Part shown: piece after piece, positions 1-8,664 of the stretch
Layout of the letters: the number at the start of each line of letters is the position of its first letter
Position numbering within the stretch: position 1 is the stretch's first letter
DNA from: Pedobacter antarcticus
GTDB lineage: Bacteria > Bacteroidota > Bacteroidia > Sphingobacteriales > Sphingobacteriaceae
Assembly: GCF_900112985.1 (NCBI RefSeq)
Contig: NZ_FONS01000002.1
Location: 372,001-436,000, forward strand
Direction of reading: 5' to 3'
Length of the DNA: 64,000 nucleotides
The notes under the pieces: generated by a model
Seen by the model: only the letters and a program-made list of their open reading frames with translations
What the model was told of the DNA's origin: nothing
The model's database searches: none
Position numbers and translations under genes: made by a program

Positions 1-2
1 CC

Positions 3-719
3 GATATCCAGGTTATCAGAGATATAACACCTGCGAAAAGAAAGACCTATGCCTGGCAGTTATTAATGGCTACTGTGTTTCTGATGATGAACTGGTATAC
101 GTTTATATATGCTGTTAATAATGTCAGTCTGACCTCAGCAGCATTTGCCTATATGGTGTGTCCATTATTGACGGCATTTGGCGGCTTTCTTATCCTGAAA
201 GAACCGTTATCCGGATTGAAGCTTCTCTCTTTGGGGCTGGCGCTTGTTAGTATTGTTTTCCTGGCCACGGGTTCTCTGACAGAAGTATTGTGGTCCACTG
301 TGATTGCTTCTTTTTATGCAGGTTATTTGCTCATTCAGCGTAAAATGCAGGGGCTGGATAAATTAAATGTGCTTGCGGCGCAATTCGCTTTGGCAGTATT
401 AATCCTGTTGCCTTTTTATTTTTTCAGGCATCATGGCTTCCCAGACAGTTCCTGGTTTTGGTTGAATATCCTTGCTATCGCCATAATATTCACTATTATC
501 CCTTTATTCCTAAGTTTATACGCACTGATCGGTATCCCGTCTTCAACTTTAGGGATTATGATTTATATCAATCCGATCATAGCATTTGCTGTAGCAATCC
601 TGTATTTCGGTCAGATCATTAGCCTGAATCAGGTTTATGCTTATGCCACGCTTTTATTTTCTGTAATTTTATTCAACTCGAAGCAGCTTAGAGAAATCTT
701 TGTCGCTAAATCCAATTGA
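3..719 (+). CDS. EamA/RarD-like membrane transporter, 5' truncated
   Basis: The reading frame is open from base 3 with no stop before the first ATG at 66, so the gene begins outside the window and only about the last 238 codons are present. The visible part is almost entirely hydrophobic, with roughly seven membrane segments. The stretch beginning NWYTFIYAVNN and the following LTSAAFAYMVCPLL resemble the second repeat entry of RarD-type members of the drug/metabolite (EamA) superfamily, inner-membrane exporters or permeases of small metabolites. The substrate cannot be told from the sequence. The stop overlaps recG by 20 bp on the same strand, so the two are probably co-transcribed and translationally coupled. 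The alternative is another DMT subfamily; membership of the superfamily is reasonably safe. Confidence 0.75.
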   Translation, partial: DIQVIRDITPAKRKTYAWQLLMATVFLMMNWYTFIYAVNNVSLTSAAFAYMVCPLLTAFGGFLILKEPLSGLKLLSLGLALVSIVFLATGSLTEVLWSTVIASFYAGYLLIQRKMQGLDKLNVLAAQFALAVLILLPFYFFRHHGFPDSSWFWLNILAIAIIFTIIPLFLSLYALIGIPSSTLGIMIYINPIIAFAVAILYFGQIISLNQVYAYATLLFSVILFNSKQLREIFVAKSN

Positions 720-2829
720 TCTTTTGCTGAATGCTGATCTAGATACAACAATTGAGTTTCTGAAAGGGGTAGGACCCAAGAGAGCCGAAGTGCTGCAGAA
801 AGAACTGGGTATTTATACCTATGCGGATCTGCTTGGTTTTTATCCTTTCCGTTATATTGACCGTACCAGGTTCTATAAGGTTTCAGAACTGGATCCGGAG
901 CTTCCTTATGTACAAATTCTCGGCCGGATTACAGGAAAAGAAACAATCGGAGAAAAGCATAAAAAACGAATTGTTGCACGACTTACTGACGAAACCGGAA
1001 CGATAGAATTGGTGTGGTTTCAAAGTCTTAAGTGGGTAGAAGAAAACATCATGCGCGGTAAAGTGTATATCGCTTTCGGTAAGCCAACGGTATTTAATGG
1101 TAGCTTCAGCATATCTCATCCTGAGCTGGAGCCTTATCCAAGACCGGCAACAGTTACGGGAAATTTAACATTGCAGCCAGTTTATAATTCGACTGAAAAA
1201 CTAAAGAAGTTTTCAATTGACAGTAAGGGTATTCAAAAACTGCAGGCATTGGTTATTACGAGCTGTTTGTCTGAGGTTAGGGAAACGCTACCTGCATATA
1301 TTCTGGAGAAATACAAATTGATCAGTCGTAAAGAGGCGTTGCTTCATATTCATTTTCCTGCAGATAGTAAGATGCTGCAGCACGCCCAGCGCAGGCTAAA
1401 ATTCGAAGAGCTATTCTTTATTCAATTGCAGCTTTTGGCTAATAAACAATTTCGGGAGCTTAAGTTCAAAGGACACCGTTTTTGCCTGGTTGGAAATTAT
1501 GTCCATACCTTTTACCAGGACATTCTCCCTTTTGAATTAACAAACGCTCAAAAAAGGGTCATAAAAGAGATCCGTACTGATACGCAGCGTGGCATTCAAA
1601 TGAACCGGCTTGTGCAGGGAGATGTGGGCAGCGGTAAAACCGTCGTCGCGCTAATGAGCATGCTCCTGGCAAATGATAATGGATTCCAGGCCTGTATGAT
1701 GGCGCCTACAGAAATTCTGGCGAGGCAGCACTATCATTCTATTTTTGAATTGGTCGGCGATCAGCTAATCCGGGTGGCTATTCTAACGGGAACAACAACC
1801 AAAAAGCAGCGTACGCTTTTGCATGCGCAGCTGGAGGCGGGTGAGATAGATATATTAATTGGGACACATGCTCTCATCGAAGATAAGGTGGTTTTTAAAA
1901 ATCTGGGGCTGGTCGTTATTGATGAGCAACACCGGTTCGGCGTTGAACAACGGGCGAAATTGTGGCGCAAAAATGCAGTGCCGCCTCATATTCTGGTCAT
2001 GACGGCAACACCGATTCCACGTACACTCGCAATGACGATCTATGGTGATCTGGATGTTTCGGTGATAGATGAGTTACCCGCCGGGCGAAAACCAATTGAC
2101 ACCCGTCATCTCTACGAGGGGCAGCGTTTACGCATGTTTGGCTTCATGAAGACTGAAATTGCTAAAGGGAGGCAGGTCTATGTGGTTTACCCGTTAATTA
2201 AAGAAAGTGAAAAGCTGGATCTGCTCCACTTGGAAGCAGGTATTGAACAGATGCGGTATCAGTTTCCCCTGCCGGACTATCAGATCAGTATCGTCCACGG
2301 TAAGATGCCAAATGCAGATAAGCAGTTCGAAATGGATCGTTTTATTACTGGTAAGACTCAAATTATGGTGGCTACTACCGTCATAGAAGTTGGTGTAAAT
2401 GTTCCAAATGCTTCGGTTATGATTATTGAGAATGCTGAGCGCTTCGGACTCTCCCAGCTGCACCAGCTCCGGGGTCGTGTAGGCAGGGGGGCGGAACAAA
2501 GTTTTTGTATTCTGATGTCCGGTAATAAATTAAGCAAAGAAGGCCGTAAAAGGCTGGAGACAATGGTGAGAACAAATAACGGTTTTGAGATCTCTGAGAT
2601 CGACCTGGAACTGCGTGGACCAGGTGATCTTTCTGGTACGCAGCAGAGTGGTGTGCTTGACCTGAAGCTGGCAGACTTGGTTAAAGATCAGCAAATCCTT
2701 CAGGAAGCCAGAAACACGGTTATTGATATTTTCCAGCAAGACCCTCTGCTTACTTTACCCGAAAATGCGCTTTTGAAGCGTTTTACAGATAAAAAAAACA
2801 GAGGGATTGCACTGGATAAAATTTCTTAA
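700..2829 (+). CDS. recG: ATP-dependent DNA helicase RecG
   Basis: 709 codons, the usual RecG length. RecG remodels stalled replication forks and branch-migrates Holliday junctions. Visible parts are an N-terminal wedge domain with OB fold (about residues 60-150, around ILGRITG to AFGKPTV), the Walker A box GDVGSGKT (307-314), the DEQH box followed by RFGVEQR (from 408), the SAT-like MTATPIPRT, and the C-terminal helicase motif GRVGRG (from 592). No ATG lies upstream in frame (the frame is closed by TAA at 664), so the best start is TTG at 700, inside the preceding transporter gene; translational coupling is inferred. The stop (2827-2829) overlaps the stop of the convergent serine hydrolase gene. 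Confidence 0.95.
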   Translation: MSLNPIDLLLNADLDTTIEFLKGVGPKRAEVLQKELGIYTYADLLGFYPFRYIDRTRFYKVSELDPELPYVQILGRITGKETIGEKHKKRIVARLTDETGTIELVWFQSLKWVEENIMRGKVYIAFGKPTVFNGSFSISHPELEPYPRPATVTGNLTLQPVYNSTEKLKKFSIDSKGIQKLQALVITSCLSEVRETLPAYILEKYKLISRKEALLHIHFPADSKMLQHAQRRLKFEELFFIQLQLLANKQFRELKFKGHRFCLVGNYVHTFYQDILPFELTNAQKRVIKEIRTDTQRGIQMNRLVQGDVGSGKTVVALMSMLLANDNGFQACMMAPTEILARQHYHSIFELVGDQLIRVAILTGTTTKKQRTLLHAQLEAGEIDILIGTHALIEDKVVFKNLGLVVIDEQHRFGVEQRAKLWRKNAVPPHILVMTATPIPRTLAMTIYGDLDVSVIDELPAGRKPIDTRHLYEGQRLRMFGFMKTEIAKGRQVYVVYPLIKESEKLDLLHLEAGIEQMRYQFPLPDYQISIVHGKMPNADKQFEMDRFITGKTQIMVATTVIEVGVNVPNASVMIIENAERFGLSQLHQLRGRVGRGAEQSFCILMSGNKLSKEGRKRLETMVRTNNGFEISEIDLELRGPGDLSGTQQSGVLDLKLADLVKDQQILQEARNTVIDIFQQDPLLTLPENALLKRFTDKKNRGIALDKIS

Positions 2830-4034
2830 TCTTCGTCGCTTCCGGGAAGCGATCCGGACCCGCTGTATGCTCCTTTCCGGATAACAGGTACGCCGAGATG
2901 TTTATAAAGTTCATCTAAATGAAGTAAACTTCCATTAGTTAGGTTACCCAGAAATACAATTACAATATTTTTGTCCAGATCTCGGACGTATATATGTCTG
3001 AATCCATGCCACCACCCCGTGTGGTAAACCACTTTCCTACCTTTATTTCCGTCGAACATTCTCCACCCATAGCCGTAATTAAAGTGGCCGTTAACAGGTT
3101 TATTATGTCCGGTATAAGCCGAATCCAGGCTCGCTTGTGTAAGCAATCTTCCGGTTCTGAGCGCATTGTCATATAAAACGAGATCGTGAACTGTACTGTA
3201 TATTCCCTTGTCTCCAACAGGGCCATCCAGGAAGTTCTGTACTACCGAATACTTCCATGTGCGGTCGTGGCCGACAACGTCAACAGGTATTTTCGGATAC
3301 ACTGTTGTCGAATATACATGCGTATTTTTCATGCCTGCCGGTTTAAAGACATGATCCATCATATAATCTGAATAGGGTTTGCCGGTTACCTTTTCTATGA
3401 TGGAAGCCAATACCATGTAATTTGAATTGTTATAGTGAAATCTGGTATCAGGCTTGGCGTAACGGTTAGGCTTGTATTCTGCAATCAGGTTCATGACGTC
3501 CATATTGCTCATAGGTTTCTTCTTATCTTTCCATACACCGTCACTGAAATAGACATAATTCATCATCCCACTACGGTGCGTAAGTAATAACCTGACGGTC
3601 ACTCCTTCATAGGGGAAATTTGGGAAGAATTTTTTGACATCATCAGTCAGGTGGATTTTACCTGCTTCTATCAATTGCATAATCGCTACACCCGTGAACG
3701 TTTTGGTGATAGATGCGAGTTCAAACTCTGAATTGATTTTGAGACTGTCCCTGTGTAGGTAGTCTGCCCATCCTAAAGACTTTTCATAGAGTATTTTGCC
3801 ATCTTTGGCAACAAGCATGTTTCCGTTAAATCCGTATTTTTTATGGAGATTCTGAGCAAAGTCAGCAATCCATTTATCCCCTTTTTCAGGATTATAAACC
3901 AATAAAAGACTATCTTTTTTATCATCGCTAACTGTCCGGATTTTCGGATCCGCTATTTTTTTTTCGGAGTTGGAGCAGGCACTAAATGTAGATACAGCTA
4001 GTAAAGCTGCAAAGGTAATTATACGATAAGTCAT
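2826..4034 (-). CDS. Serine hydrolase lipoprotein (beta-lactamase/PBP4-like family)
   Basis: 402 residues from the chosen ATG at 4034, which places a lipoprotein signal at the N terminus (hydrophobic stretch ending FSAC, Cys20); an upstream ATG at 4073 would add 13 residues that spoil the signal. It is a class C beta-lactamase/D-Ala-D-Ala peptidase fold protein: S108-I-T-K111 is the SxxK nucleophile motif, Y201-N-N is the YxN motif, and H338-T-G replaces the usual KTG box, as is common in the esterase/peptidase branch. It probably sits on the outer membrane facing the periplasm. The substrate (peptidoglycan stem peptides, esters or D-peptides) is not predictable. Its stop shares a TTAA with the recG stop on the other strand. 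Confidence 0.9.
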   Translation of the reverse strand: MTYRIITFAALLAVSTFSACSNSEKKIADPKIRTVSDDKKDSLLLVYNPEKGDKWIADFAQNLHKKYGFNGNMLVAKDGKILYEKSLGWADYLHRDSLKINSEFELASITKTFTGVAIMQLIEAGKIHLTDDVKKFFPNFPYEGVTVRLLLTHRSGMMNYVYFSDGVWKDKKKPMSNMDVMNLIAEYKPNRYAKPDTRFHYNNSNYMVLASIIEKVTGKPYSDYMMDHVFKPAGMKNTHVYSTTVYPKIPVDVVGHDRTWKYSVVQNFLDGPVGDKGIYSTVHDLVLYDNALRTGRLLTQASLDSAYTGHNKPVNGHFNYGYGWRMFDGNKGRKVVYHTGWWHGFRHIYVRDLDKNIVIVFLGNLTNGSLLHLDELYKHLGVPVIRKGAYSGSGSLPGSDED

Positions 4035-4146
4035 GAATTGGTTTGGTCTTTTTTGAAGCTCGAAAAATAACACTATTACCGCTTAAAACGCAAAAGAGTT
4101 TTAAACATTATAAAAGACTTTACATTCTTGTATACATATAAAACGC

Positions 4147-4192
4147 TATTTTTGTAATGCGTCGTTTTTTTAACGCAGCAAAACTATTTTTG
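4147..4192 (+). promoter_or_regulatory. Two candidate -7 boxes for fumC
   Basis: Two exact TAnnTTTG elements (TATTTTTG) lie at 4147-4154 and 4185-4192 in the 162-bp fumC leader. The second would give an untranslated leader of about 40 nt, the first about 80 nt. A CTTG at 4127-4130 is a possible -33 box for the first. Which one is used cannot be decided from sequence. Confidence 0.5.
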
Positions 4193-4235
4193 AGTAGAAA
4201 CAGAATATAATTACATCAAATTAAATACAGAACAA

Positions 4236-5633
4236 ATGACTTTTAGAACCGAACACGACACCATGGGCGAAGTGCAGGTACCTGCCGATAAATATTGGGG
4301 GGCACAAACTGAACGTTCACGTAATAACTTTAAAATCGGACCGGAAGCTTCTATGCCGAAGGAGATTATCCATGCTTTTGGTTATTTGAAAAAGGCTGCA
4401 GCACTGGCGAATAATGAGCTGGGTGTTCTGCCTGCTGATAAAGCCGACTGGATCGCTAAGGCTTGTGATGAAGTTATTGCAGGTAAGCTTGATGATCAGT
4501 TTCCACTGGTAATCTGGCAAACTGGTTCAGGCACGCAAAGTAATATGAATGCAAATGAAGTGATCGCTTACCGCGCACACGTATTGAATGGTGGCGACCT
4601 GGCAGATGCATCAAAAATCCTTCACCCTAATGATGATGTGAATAAGTCTCAGTCTTCTAATGATACTTATCCGACAGCAATGCATATTGCGGCTTACAAA
4701 CAGGCTGTTGAAATTACGATTCCGGGTCTGGAAAAATTACAGCAGACTTTACAAGCCAAGACTGTAGAATTTGCTAATGTAGTTAAAACAGGCAGAACCC
4801 ATTTTATGGATGCTACGCCTCTAACACTGGGCCAGGAGTTTTCGGGCTATGCACAGCAGCTAACAAATAGTATCCGTGCTATAAAAAACGCCCTGGTTAT
4901 GATCACTGAACTTGCGCTGGGTGGTACAGCGGTTGGTACTGGTCTGAATACGCCTAAAGGTTATGATGTACTGGTAGCTGCAAAAATTGCAGAATTGACT
5001 GGATTGCCTTTTGTTACTGCACCTAATAAATTTGAAGCACTGGCTGCACATGATGCGATGGTGGAGCTTTCTGCAGCTTATAAACGTACAGCTGTAGCTT
5101 TAATGAAAATAGCCAATGATATACGTATGTTGAGTTCAGGCCCACGTTCAGGAATTGGTGAAATTGTTATTCCAGACAATGAACCAGGTTCTTCTATTAT
5201 GCCGGGTAAGGTTAATCCGACTCAGCCTGAAGCGCTAACAATGGTTTGTGCACAGGTAATGGGTAATGATGTGACAGTTGGTATTGGCGGAAGTAACGGG
5301 CATTTTGAATTAAATGTCTTTAAACCGGTTATCGCAGCAAATGTTCTTCAATCAGGAAGATTATTAGGCGATGCATGTGTTTCATTTAATGATAACTGTG
5401 CAGTTGGTATTCAGGCAAATCTGCCGGAGATTAAGAAACATCTGGAGAATTCACTGATGCTGGTTACAGCTCTTAATCCGCATATTGGATATGAGAACGC
5501 TGCTAAAATTGCTAAAAAAGCACATAAAGAAAATAAAACATTACGTGAAGCTGCAATTGAACTCGGCCTGGTAACCAGTGAGCAGTTTGACCAGTGGGTG
5601 AAACCTGAAGATATGGTAGGTAGTCTGAAATAA
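4236..5633 (+). CDS. fumC: Class II fumarate hydratase
   Basis: 465 residues, the standard length for the iron-independent class II enzyme, which interconverts fumarate and malate in the cytoplasmic TCA cycle. Diagnostic features are the superfamily signature [11 protein letters not shown] (318-328), the substrate-binding stretch [11 protein letters not shown] near residue 100, and the active-site segment [10 protein letters not shown] near 185. The ATG at 4236 is preceded by an A-rich leader and two candidate promoters. A lipoprotein gene starts 1 nt after the stop, so the pair is an operon. Codon choice and composition match neighbouring genes; nothing is missing. Confidence 0.97.
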   Translation: MTFRTEHDTMGEVQVPADKYWGAQTERSRNNFKIGPEASMPKEIIHAFGYLKKAAALANNELGVLPADKADWIAKACDEVIAGKLDDQFPLVIWQTGSGTQSNMNANEVIAYRAHVLNGGDLADASKILHPNDDVNKSQSSNDTYPTAMHIAAYKQAVEITIPGLEKLQQTLQAKTVEFANVVKTGRTHFMDATPLTLGQEFSGYAQQLTNSIRAIKNALVMITELALGGTAVGTGLNTPKGYDVLVAAKIAELTGLPFVTAPNKFEALAAHDAMVELSAAYKRTAVALMKIANDIRMLSSGPRSGIGEIVIPDNEPGSSIMPGKVNPTQPEALTMVCAQVMGNDVTVGIGGSNGHFELNVFKPVIAANVLQSGRLLGDACVSFNDNCAVGIQANLPEIKKHLENSLMLVTALNPHIGYENAAKIAKKAHKENKTLREAAIELGLVTSEQFDQWVKPEDMVGSLK

Positions 5634-5634
5634 T

Positions 5635-6132
5635 ATGAAAGGGTATCATTATCTTTTTTTGTTATTTACGCTACCCGTATTTTTGGCTTGTGAACGCAGG
5701 CCAAATGTACAGGGAAACGGGGAAGTATTTTTACAGGGTGTCTGGAATCAGGATAGTATTCCCAATTCAGAAAAACTAATGACCTACACTAGTCATCAGA
5801 TTAAGTTTACATGTGATTCATTTTATGTAGATATGACCACGCATTCCAAAGTAAATTATTATGAAGATCCTTGTTATAATAACGGGGTTTGGAAAGAGTA
5901 TGCAAAAGGTGTATATGAGGTTCGTAAAGACAGCCTTTTTCTGGAGGGCACTTACACCAAAGCCAATTATAAGCAGAAAGTATCTGGCTGTTATACTGTA
6001 GGGATTTACAGGAAAAGTTTCCTGATCAAGCCTGCTGAGAAAAGACAGTTATATCTGCAGAACCTTAGCGATCAGCGTGATGTGCACTTAGTGCTTAAAC
6101 AGGATATCGTCTGTGTTCCAAAAGAACTATAA
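5635..6132 (+). CDS. Small lipoprotein encoded with fumC
   Basis: 165 residues with a short N-terminal hydrophobic segment ending in a lipobox-like LAC (Cys19), then a polar domain rich in aromatic and beta-strand residues (repeated pattern of VYEVRKDSLFLEGTY type), suggesting a small beta-sandwich or lipocalin-like lipoprotein. It has five further cysteines or pairs of them (around 60, 83, 123, 158), so periplasmic disulphides are possible. The start is one base after the fumC stop and a terminator follows, which makes it the second gene of a fumC operon. I do not recognise a function; a direct role in fumarate metabolism is unlikely for an exported lipoprotein, and the link may be only shared expression. 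Confidence 0.8.
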   Translation: MKGYHYLFLLFTLPVFLACERRPNVQGNGEVFLQGVWNQDSIPNSEKLMTYTSHQIKFTCDSFYVDMTTHSKVNYYEDPCYNNGVWKEYAKGVYEVRKDSLFLEGTYTKANYKQKVSGCYTVGIYRKSFLIKPAEKRQLYLQNLSDQRDVHLVLKQDIVCVPKEL

Positions 6133-6138
6133 TTTTAT

Positions 6139-6173
6139 TCAGCCTGTGGAATACGCAGGCTGATTTTTGTTTT
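6139..6173 (+). terminator. Intrinsic terminator after the fumC operon
   Basis: Stem TCAGCCTG (6139-6146) pairs with CAGGCTGA (6156-6163), extendable by a G-U pair, followed by TTTTTGTTTT. Confidence 0.8.
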
Positions 6174-6225
6174 GAGCCATTCTTAAGGAGGCTCTTTTTA
6201 TTTATTTAATAGCATAAATTGCTCT

Positions 6226-7017
6226 ATGAAACAGTTTAAAAAGTTGTTTTTTCTAATAGCCATTCTGGCTTATCTTCCTTTCAATGTATCAGCCTGGGGT
6301 ATAACCGGACACCGTATTGTCGGGCAGATTGCCGATTTTTACCTGAATGCAAAAGCACGGAAAGCCGTCAAAAAAGTTTTAGGTACGGAAAGTCTGGCAA
6401 TGGCAAGTAACTGGCCTGACTTCATCAAGTCCGATACCAGCTACAATTATATGGGCAGCTGGCATTACGTGAATCTTCCGGAAGGTTTAGATCAGCAGGG
6501 TGTTTTCAGTTTTCTGGATTCTTTTAAAGAGGCAAATGTTTACAGTAAAATCCCTGAAATGACTGCGATTTTAAAAAATAAAAATGCTAGTCCGGAAGCA
6601 CAGCAACAGGCAATGCGTGTGCTGATTCACTTGGTTGGAGATCTTCATCAGCCTATGCATACGGCAAGGAAAGACGATTTAGGAGGCAATAAAATTCAGG
6701 TAAGCTGGTTCGGACAACGTTCAAATCTGCACAGGGTATGGGACGAGGCCTTGGTAGATTACCAGCAGTTGAGCTATACAGAGTATGCCAATGCAATCAA
6801 TCATCCAACAAAAGCACAATTTCAGGCCTGGAGCCATGACAGCCTTAAAGATGCTGTTTTTCAAAGTTACCTGATTTGTAATGATATTTATAAAGCTACC
6901 CCAGCAGAAGCCAAGTTAAGCTATAACTACAATTTCAAGTTCGTAGATGTGGTTAACCAACAATTGCTAAAAGGTGGGATCCGTCTGGCTGAAATTATCA
7001 ACCGGATATACGGGTAA
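6226..7017 (+). CDS. S1/P1-family zinc-dependent nuclease, secreted
   Basis: 263 residues. A signal peptide covers about residues 1-23 and cleavage after SA would expose W24, which in S1/P1 nucleases is the N-terminal residue whose backbone and side chain bind zinc. Further family landmarks are H29 in GHRIVG, D in NWPDFI, H in WHYVNLP, and the dense ligand run HLVGDLHQPMH followed by GGN and NLHRVWD. These enzymes cut single-stranded DNA and RNA at a trinuclear zinc site and act in the periplasm or outside the cell, probably for nucleotide or phosphate scavenging. It is a single gene with terminators on both sides. The length is typical of bacterial members. Confidence 0.93.
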   Translation: MKQFKKLFFLIAILAYLPFNVSAWGITGHRIVGQIADFYLNAKARKAVKKVLGTESLAMASNWPDFIKSDTSYNYMGSWHYVNLPEGLDQQGVFSFLDSFKEANVYSKIPEMTAILKNKNASPEAQQQAMRVLIHLVGDLHQPMHTARKDDLGGNKIQVSWFGQRSNLHRVWDEALVDYQQLSYTEYANAINHPTKAQFQAWSHDSLKDAVFQSYLICNDIYKATPAEAKLSYNYNFKFVDVVNQQLLKGGIRLAEIINRIYG

Positions 7018-7034
7018 TCTAAAGTTGAATTCAA

Positions 7035-7074
7035 AAAAGGGCTGCTGCAAACATTAATCTGCAGCAGCCCTTTT
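7035..7074 (+). terminator. Strong intrinsic terminator
   Basis: Fifteen-base perfect arms (7035-7049 and 7060-7074) built on GGGCTGCTGCA, A-rich before and T-rich after, directly behind the nuclease gene. Confidence 0.9.
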
Positions 7075-7176
7075 CTATTTGGTTTGCTGTCTGACCAGTG
7101 TATTTACCTGTTTGTATAATTGTGAAAACCTTTTATAAGGATACCTGTTCTGGAGGTACATCAAAACCAATGAAAT

Positions 7177-7632
7177 ATGGAAAATACAACAGTTAACCCG
7201 GAAACATTAAACGATCTGATTCAAATAAATAATGATCGCGTTGCCGGTTATGAGAAAGCAATTGAAGAGTTACAGCCAGAAGATAGCGACCTGAAAAGTT
7301 TATTCGTCAGGATGATTTCCGAAAGTCATCAGTACAAACAGGCGCTTGCGTCTGCCGTACAGGGTACGGGTACAGAGTTGGAAACTGGAACGACAACATC
7401 AGGAAAAATTTACCGGGCATGGATGGATGTGAAAGCTGTGTTTACCGGACACGATAGGAAAACTGTTCTGAGCAATTGTGAGGCTGGGGAAGACGCAGCC
7501 CAACGTGCCTATAAATCTGCTTTGGAGGAAGAAGGCTTATCTGCCGCTAACAGAGATCTGATTAGCACACAAAAGGCAGAGCTCAGAAAATCCCATGACG
7601 AAATTAAAGCATTAAGGGATCAGCAGGGCTAA
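7177..7632 (+). CDS. DUF2383/PA2169-family four-helix-bundle protein
   Basis: 151 residues, wholly helical, no signal peptide. The opening segment (ETLNDLIQINNDRVAGYEKA) and the conserved SHQYKQ, GRIYRAWMD-like (here GKIYRAWMDVKAVFTG) and CEAGEDAAQRAYKSAL stretches match the DUF2383 (PA2169) family, a ferritin-like four-helix bundle often made under stress or in stationary phase. The function is not established. It is a single gene with a terminator on each side; the leader contains TTTGTATAATTG, an imperfect promoter. Family assignment is confident; nothing more can be said about its role. Confidence 0.88.
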   Translation: MENTTVNPETLNDLIQINNDRVAGYEKAIEELQPEDSDLKSLFVRMISESHQYKQALASAVQGTGTELETGTTTSGKIYRAWMDVKAVFTGHDRKTVLSNCEAGEDAAQRAYKSALEEEGLSAANRDLISTQKAELRKSHDEIKALRDQQG

Positions 7633-7669
7633 ACCAATCTTTTGGTCAGCCACTGATAGGTGTTTTACA

Positions 7670-7710
7670 AATGAGAGAGCCTGGTCTGGAAAGACCGGGC
7701 TCTTCATTTT
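7670..7710 (+). terminator. Intrinsic terminator
   Basis: Stem AGCCTGGTCT (7678-7687), GGAA loop, AGACCGGGCT (7692-7701), extended by flanking bases and ending in TTTT. Confidence 0.85.
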
Positions 7711-7772
7711 AATTGGGGTAAGTATTTTTTTTTGATTCTGGGTTAGTTTACAGGTGTTTATATAAAAAAAAT

Positions 7773-7780
7773 TATATTTG
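7773..7780 (+). promoter_or_regulatory. -7 box TATATTTG ending 4 nt before an ATG
   Basis: Exact TAnnTTTG. With the usual transcription start 3-6 nt after the G, the transcript would begin at or next to the ATG at 7785, so the mRNA is predicted to be leaderless. Confidence 0.55.
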
Positions 7781-7784
7781 CGTT

Positions 7785-8456
7785 ATGTATAAACTCTGTT
7801 TGGGACTAGTTTTTTTAATAAATATAGTTCCGGCCTCTGCACAGTCCAGTAATTATGTACTGCAGGAGCCATATATCAGTTCGGGCGCTATCAATGTTGC
7901 TGTGTCAAGGGACGACGGAGATTTGTACTTTGAAGAGGGTGAAAAGAATGAAAAAAGTGGTGATCTGAATGACGCAATCACTTTTTTCGGTAAGGCAGCT
8001 TTTGAATATAATAATGTCCGGAATTTTTCCAGATACGGTGCGTCGCTGCTTAGACTAAGCCACGTTCATTATCTGATGCAGCACTATACCGAAGCAGAGC
8101 AGGTGATTCTGAACGTCGCTTTAAAAACGTATTCGAAATCTGGCAACAGGTCAGGGCAGATGGCTTCCTATAATCAGTTAGGAAGAATTTACCTGGCTTC
8201 AAACAAACTGACGCAGTCTATGTGGTTCTATACCCAACAAGGTATTCTCGCCAGGCAAACAAATAGCAACCTGAACTATATAGATTCTATGCTCGGCATT
8301 ATAAGAGTTAAGATTAAGAAGCGGGAGTACGCTATGGCTCTGAAAGATATACAACGGGTTGAATTGCTAACGAAAAATACAAATGCCCCGCAGTACCAGG
8401 TTCAATTGCGCCAGGTAAGGGCAGTGATAGCAGAGAAAAAAGCAGGAATCAGGTAA
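7785..8456 (+). CDS. Secreted TPR-repeat protein
   Basis: 223 residues. An N-terminal signal peptide (about 1-19, ending ASAQ) is followed by helical pairs with TPR character: GDLYFEEGEKNEKSGDLNDA, then a segment around SLLRLSHVHYLMQHYTEAEQ, another around YNQLGRIYLASNKLTQSM and a last near RVKIKKREYAMALKDIQR. It is likely a periplasmic protein-interaction scaffold; no enzyme motif is visible. No other Met is available for the start, and the ATG is only 4 nt from a perfect -7 box. No operon partner; the downstream hairpin at 8563 ends the unit. Specific function unknown. Confidence 0.8.
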   Translation: MYKLCLGLVFLINIVPASAQSSNYVLQEPYISSGAINVAVSRDDGDLYFEEGEKNEKSGDLNDAITFFGKAAFEYNNVRNFSRYGASLLRLSHVHYLMQHYTEAEQVILNVALKTYSKSGNRSGQMASYNQLGRIYLASNKLTQSMWFYTQQGILARQTNSNLNYIDSMLGIIRVKIKKREYAMALKDIQRVELLTKNTNAPQYQVQLRQVRAVIAEKKAGIR

Positions 8457-8562
8457 TTATTTTGATACCCATGGCATCGAATTTCAAATGCAGCATGTTT
8501 TTTGTAAAAAGAATTATGCAACTGCTGGTTATTCATGTATTTAATTATTTTTGATAAAGATT

Positions 8563-8603
8563 ACAGAAAAGAGACAGTGAGATACTGTCTCTTTTCTGTT
8601 TAA
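8563..8603 (+). terminator. Intrinsic terminator with 16-bp perfect stem
   Basis: Arms 8563-8578 and 8584-8599 are perfectly complementary (core GAGACAGT/ACTGTCTC), 5-nt loop, then TTTAATT. It sits about 60 bp before the next gene. Confidence 0.85.
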
Positions 8604-8664
8604 TTATGAAATTGGTACCATATTGGTTGTTACTGTAGAAATGGATTTTAAATTATTAAAAGAG

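Noticed and set aside
6174-6194. AAGGAGG-like Shine-Dalgarno sequence upstream of the S1/P1 nuclease
   Set aside because: It is about 33 nt from the ATG and inside a GAGCC/GGCTC hairpin, too far to set the start; Bacteroidota rarely use it.
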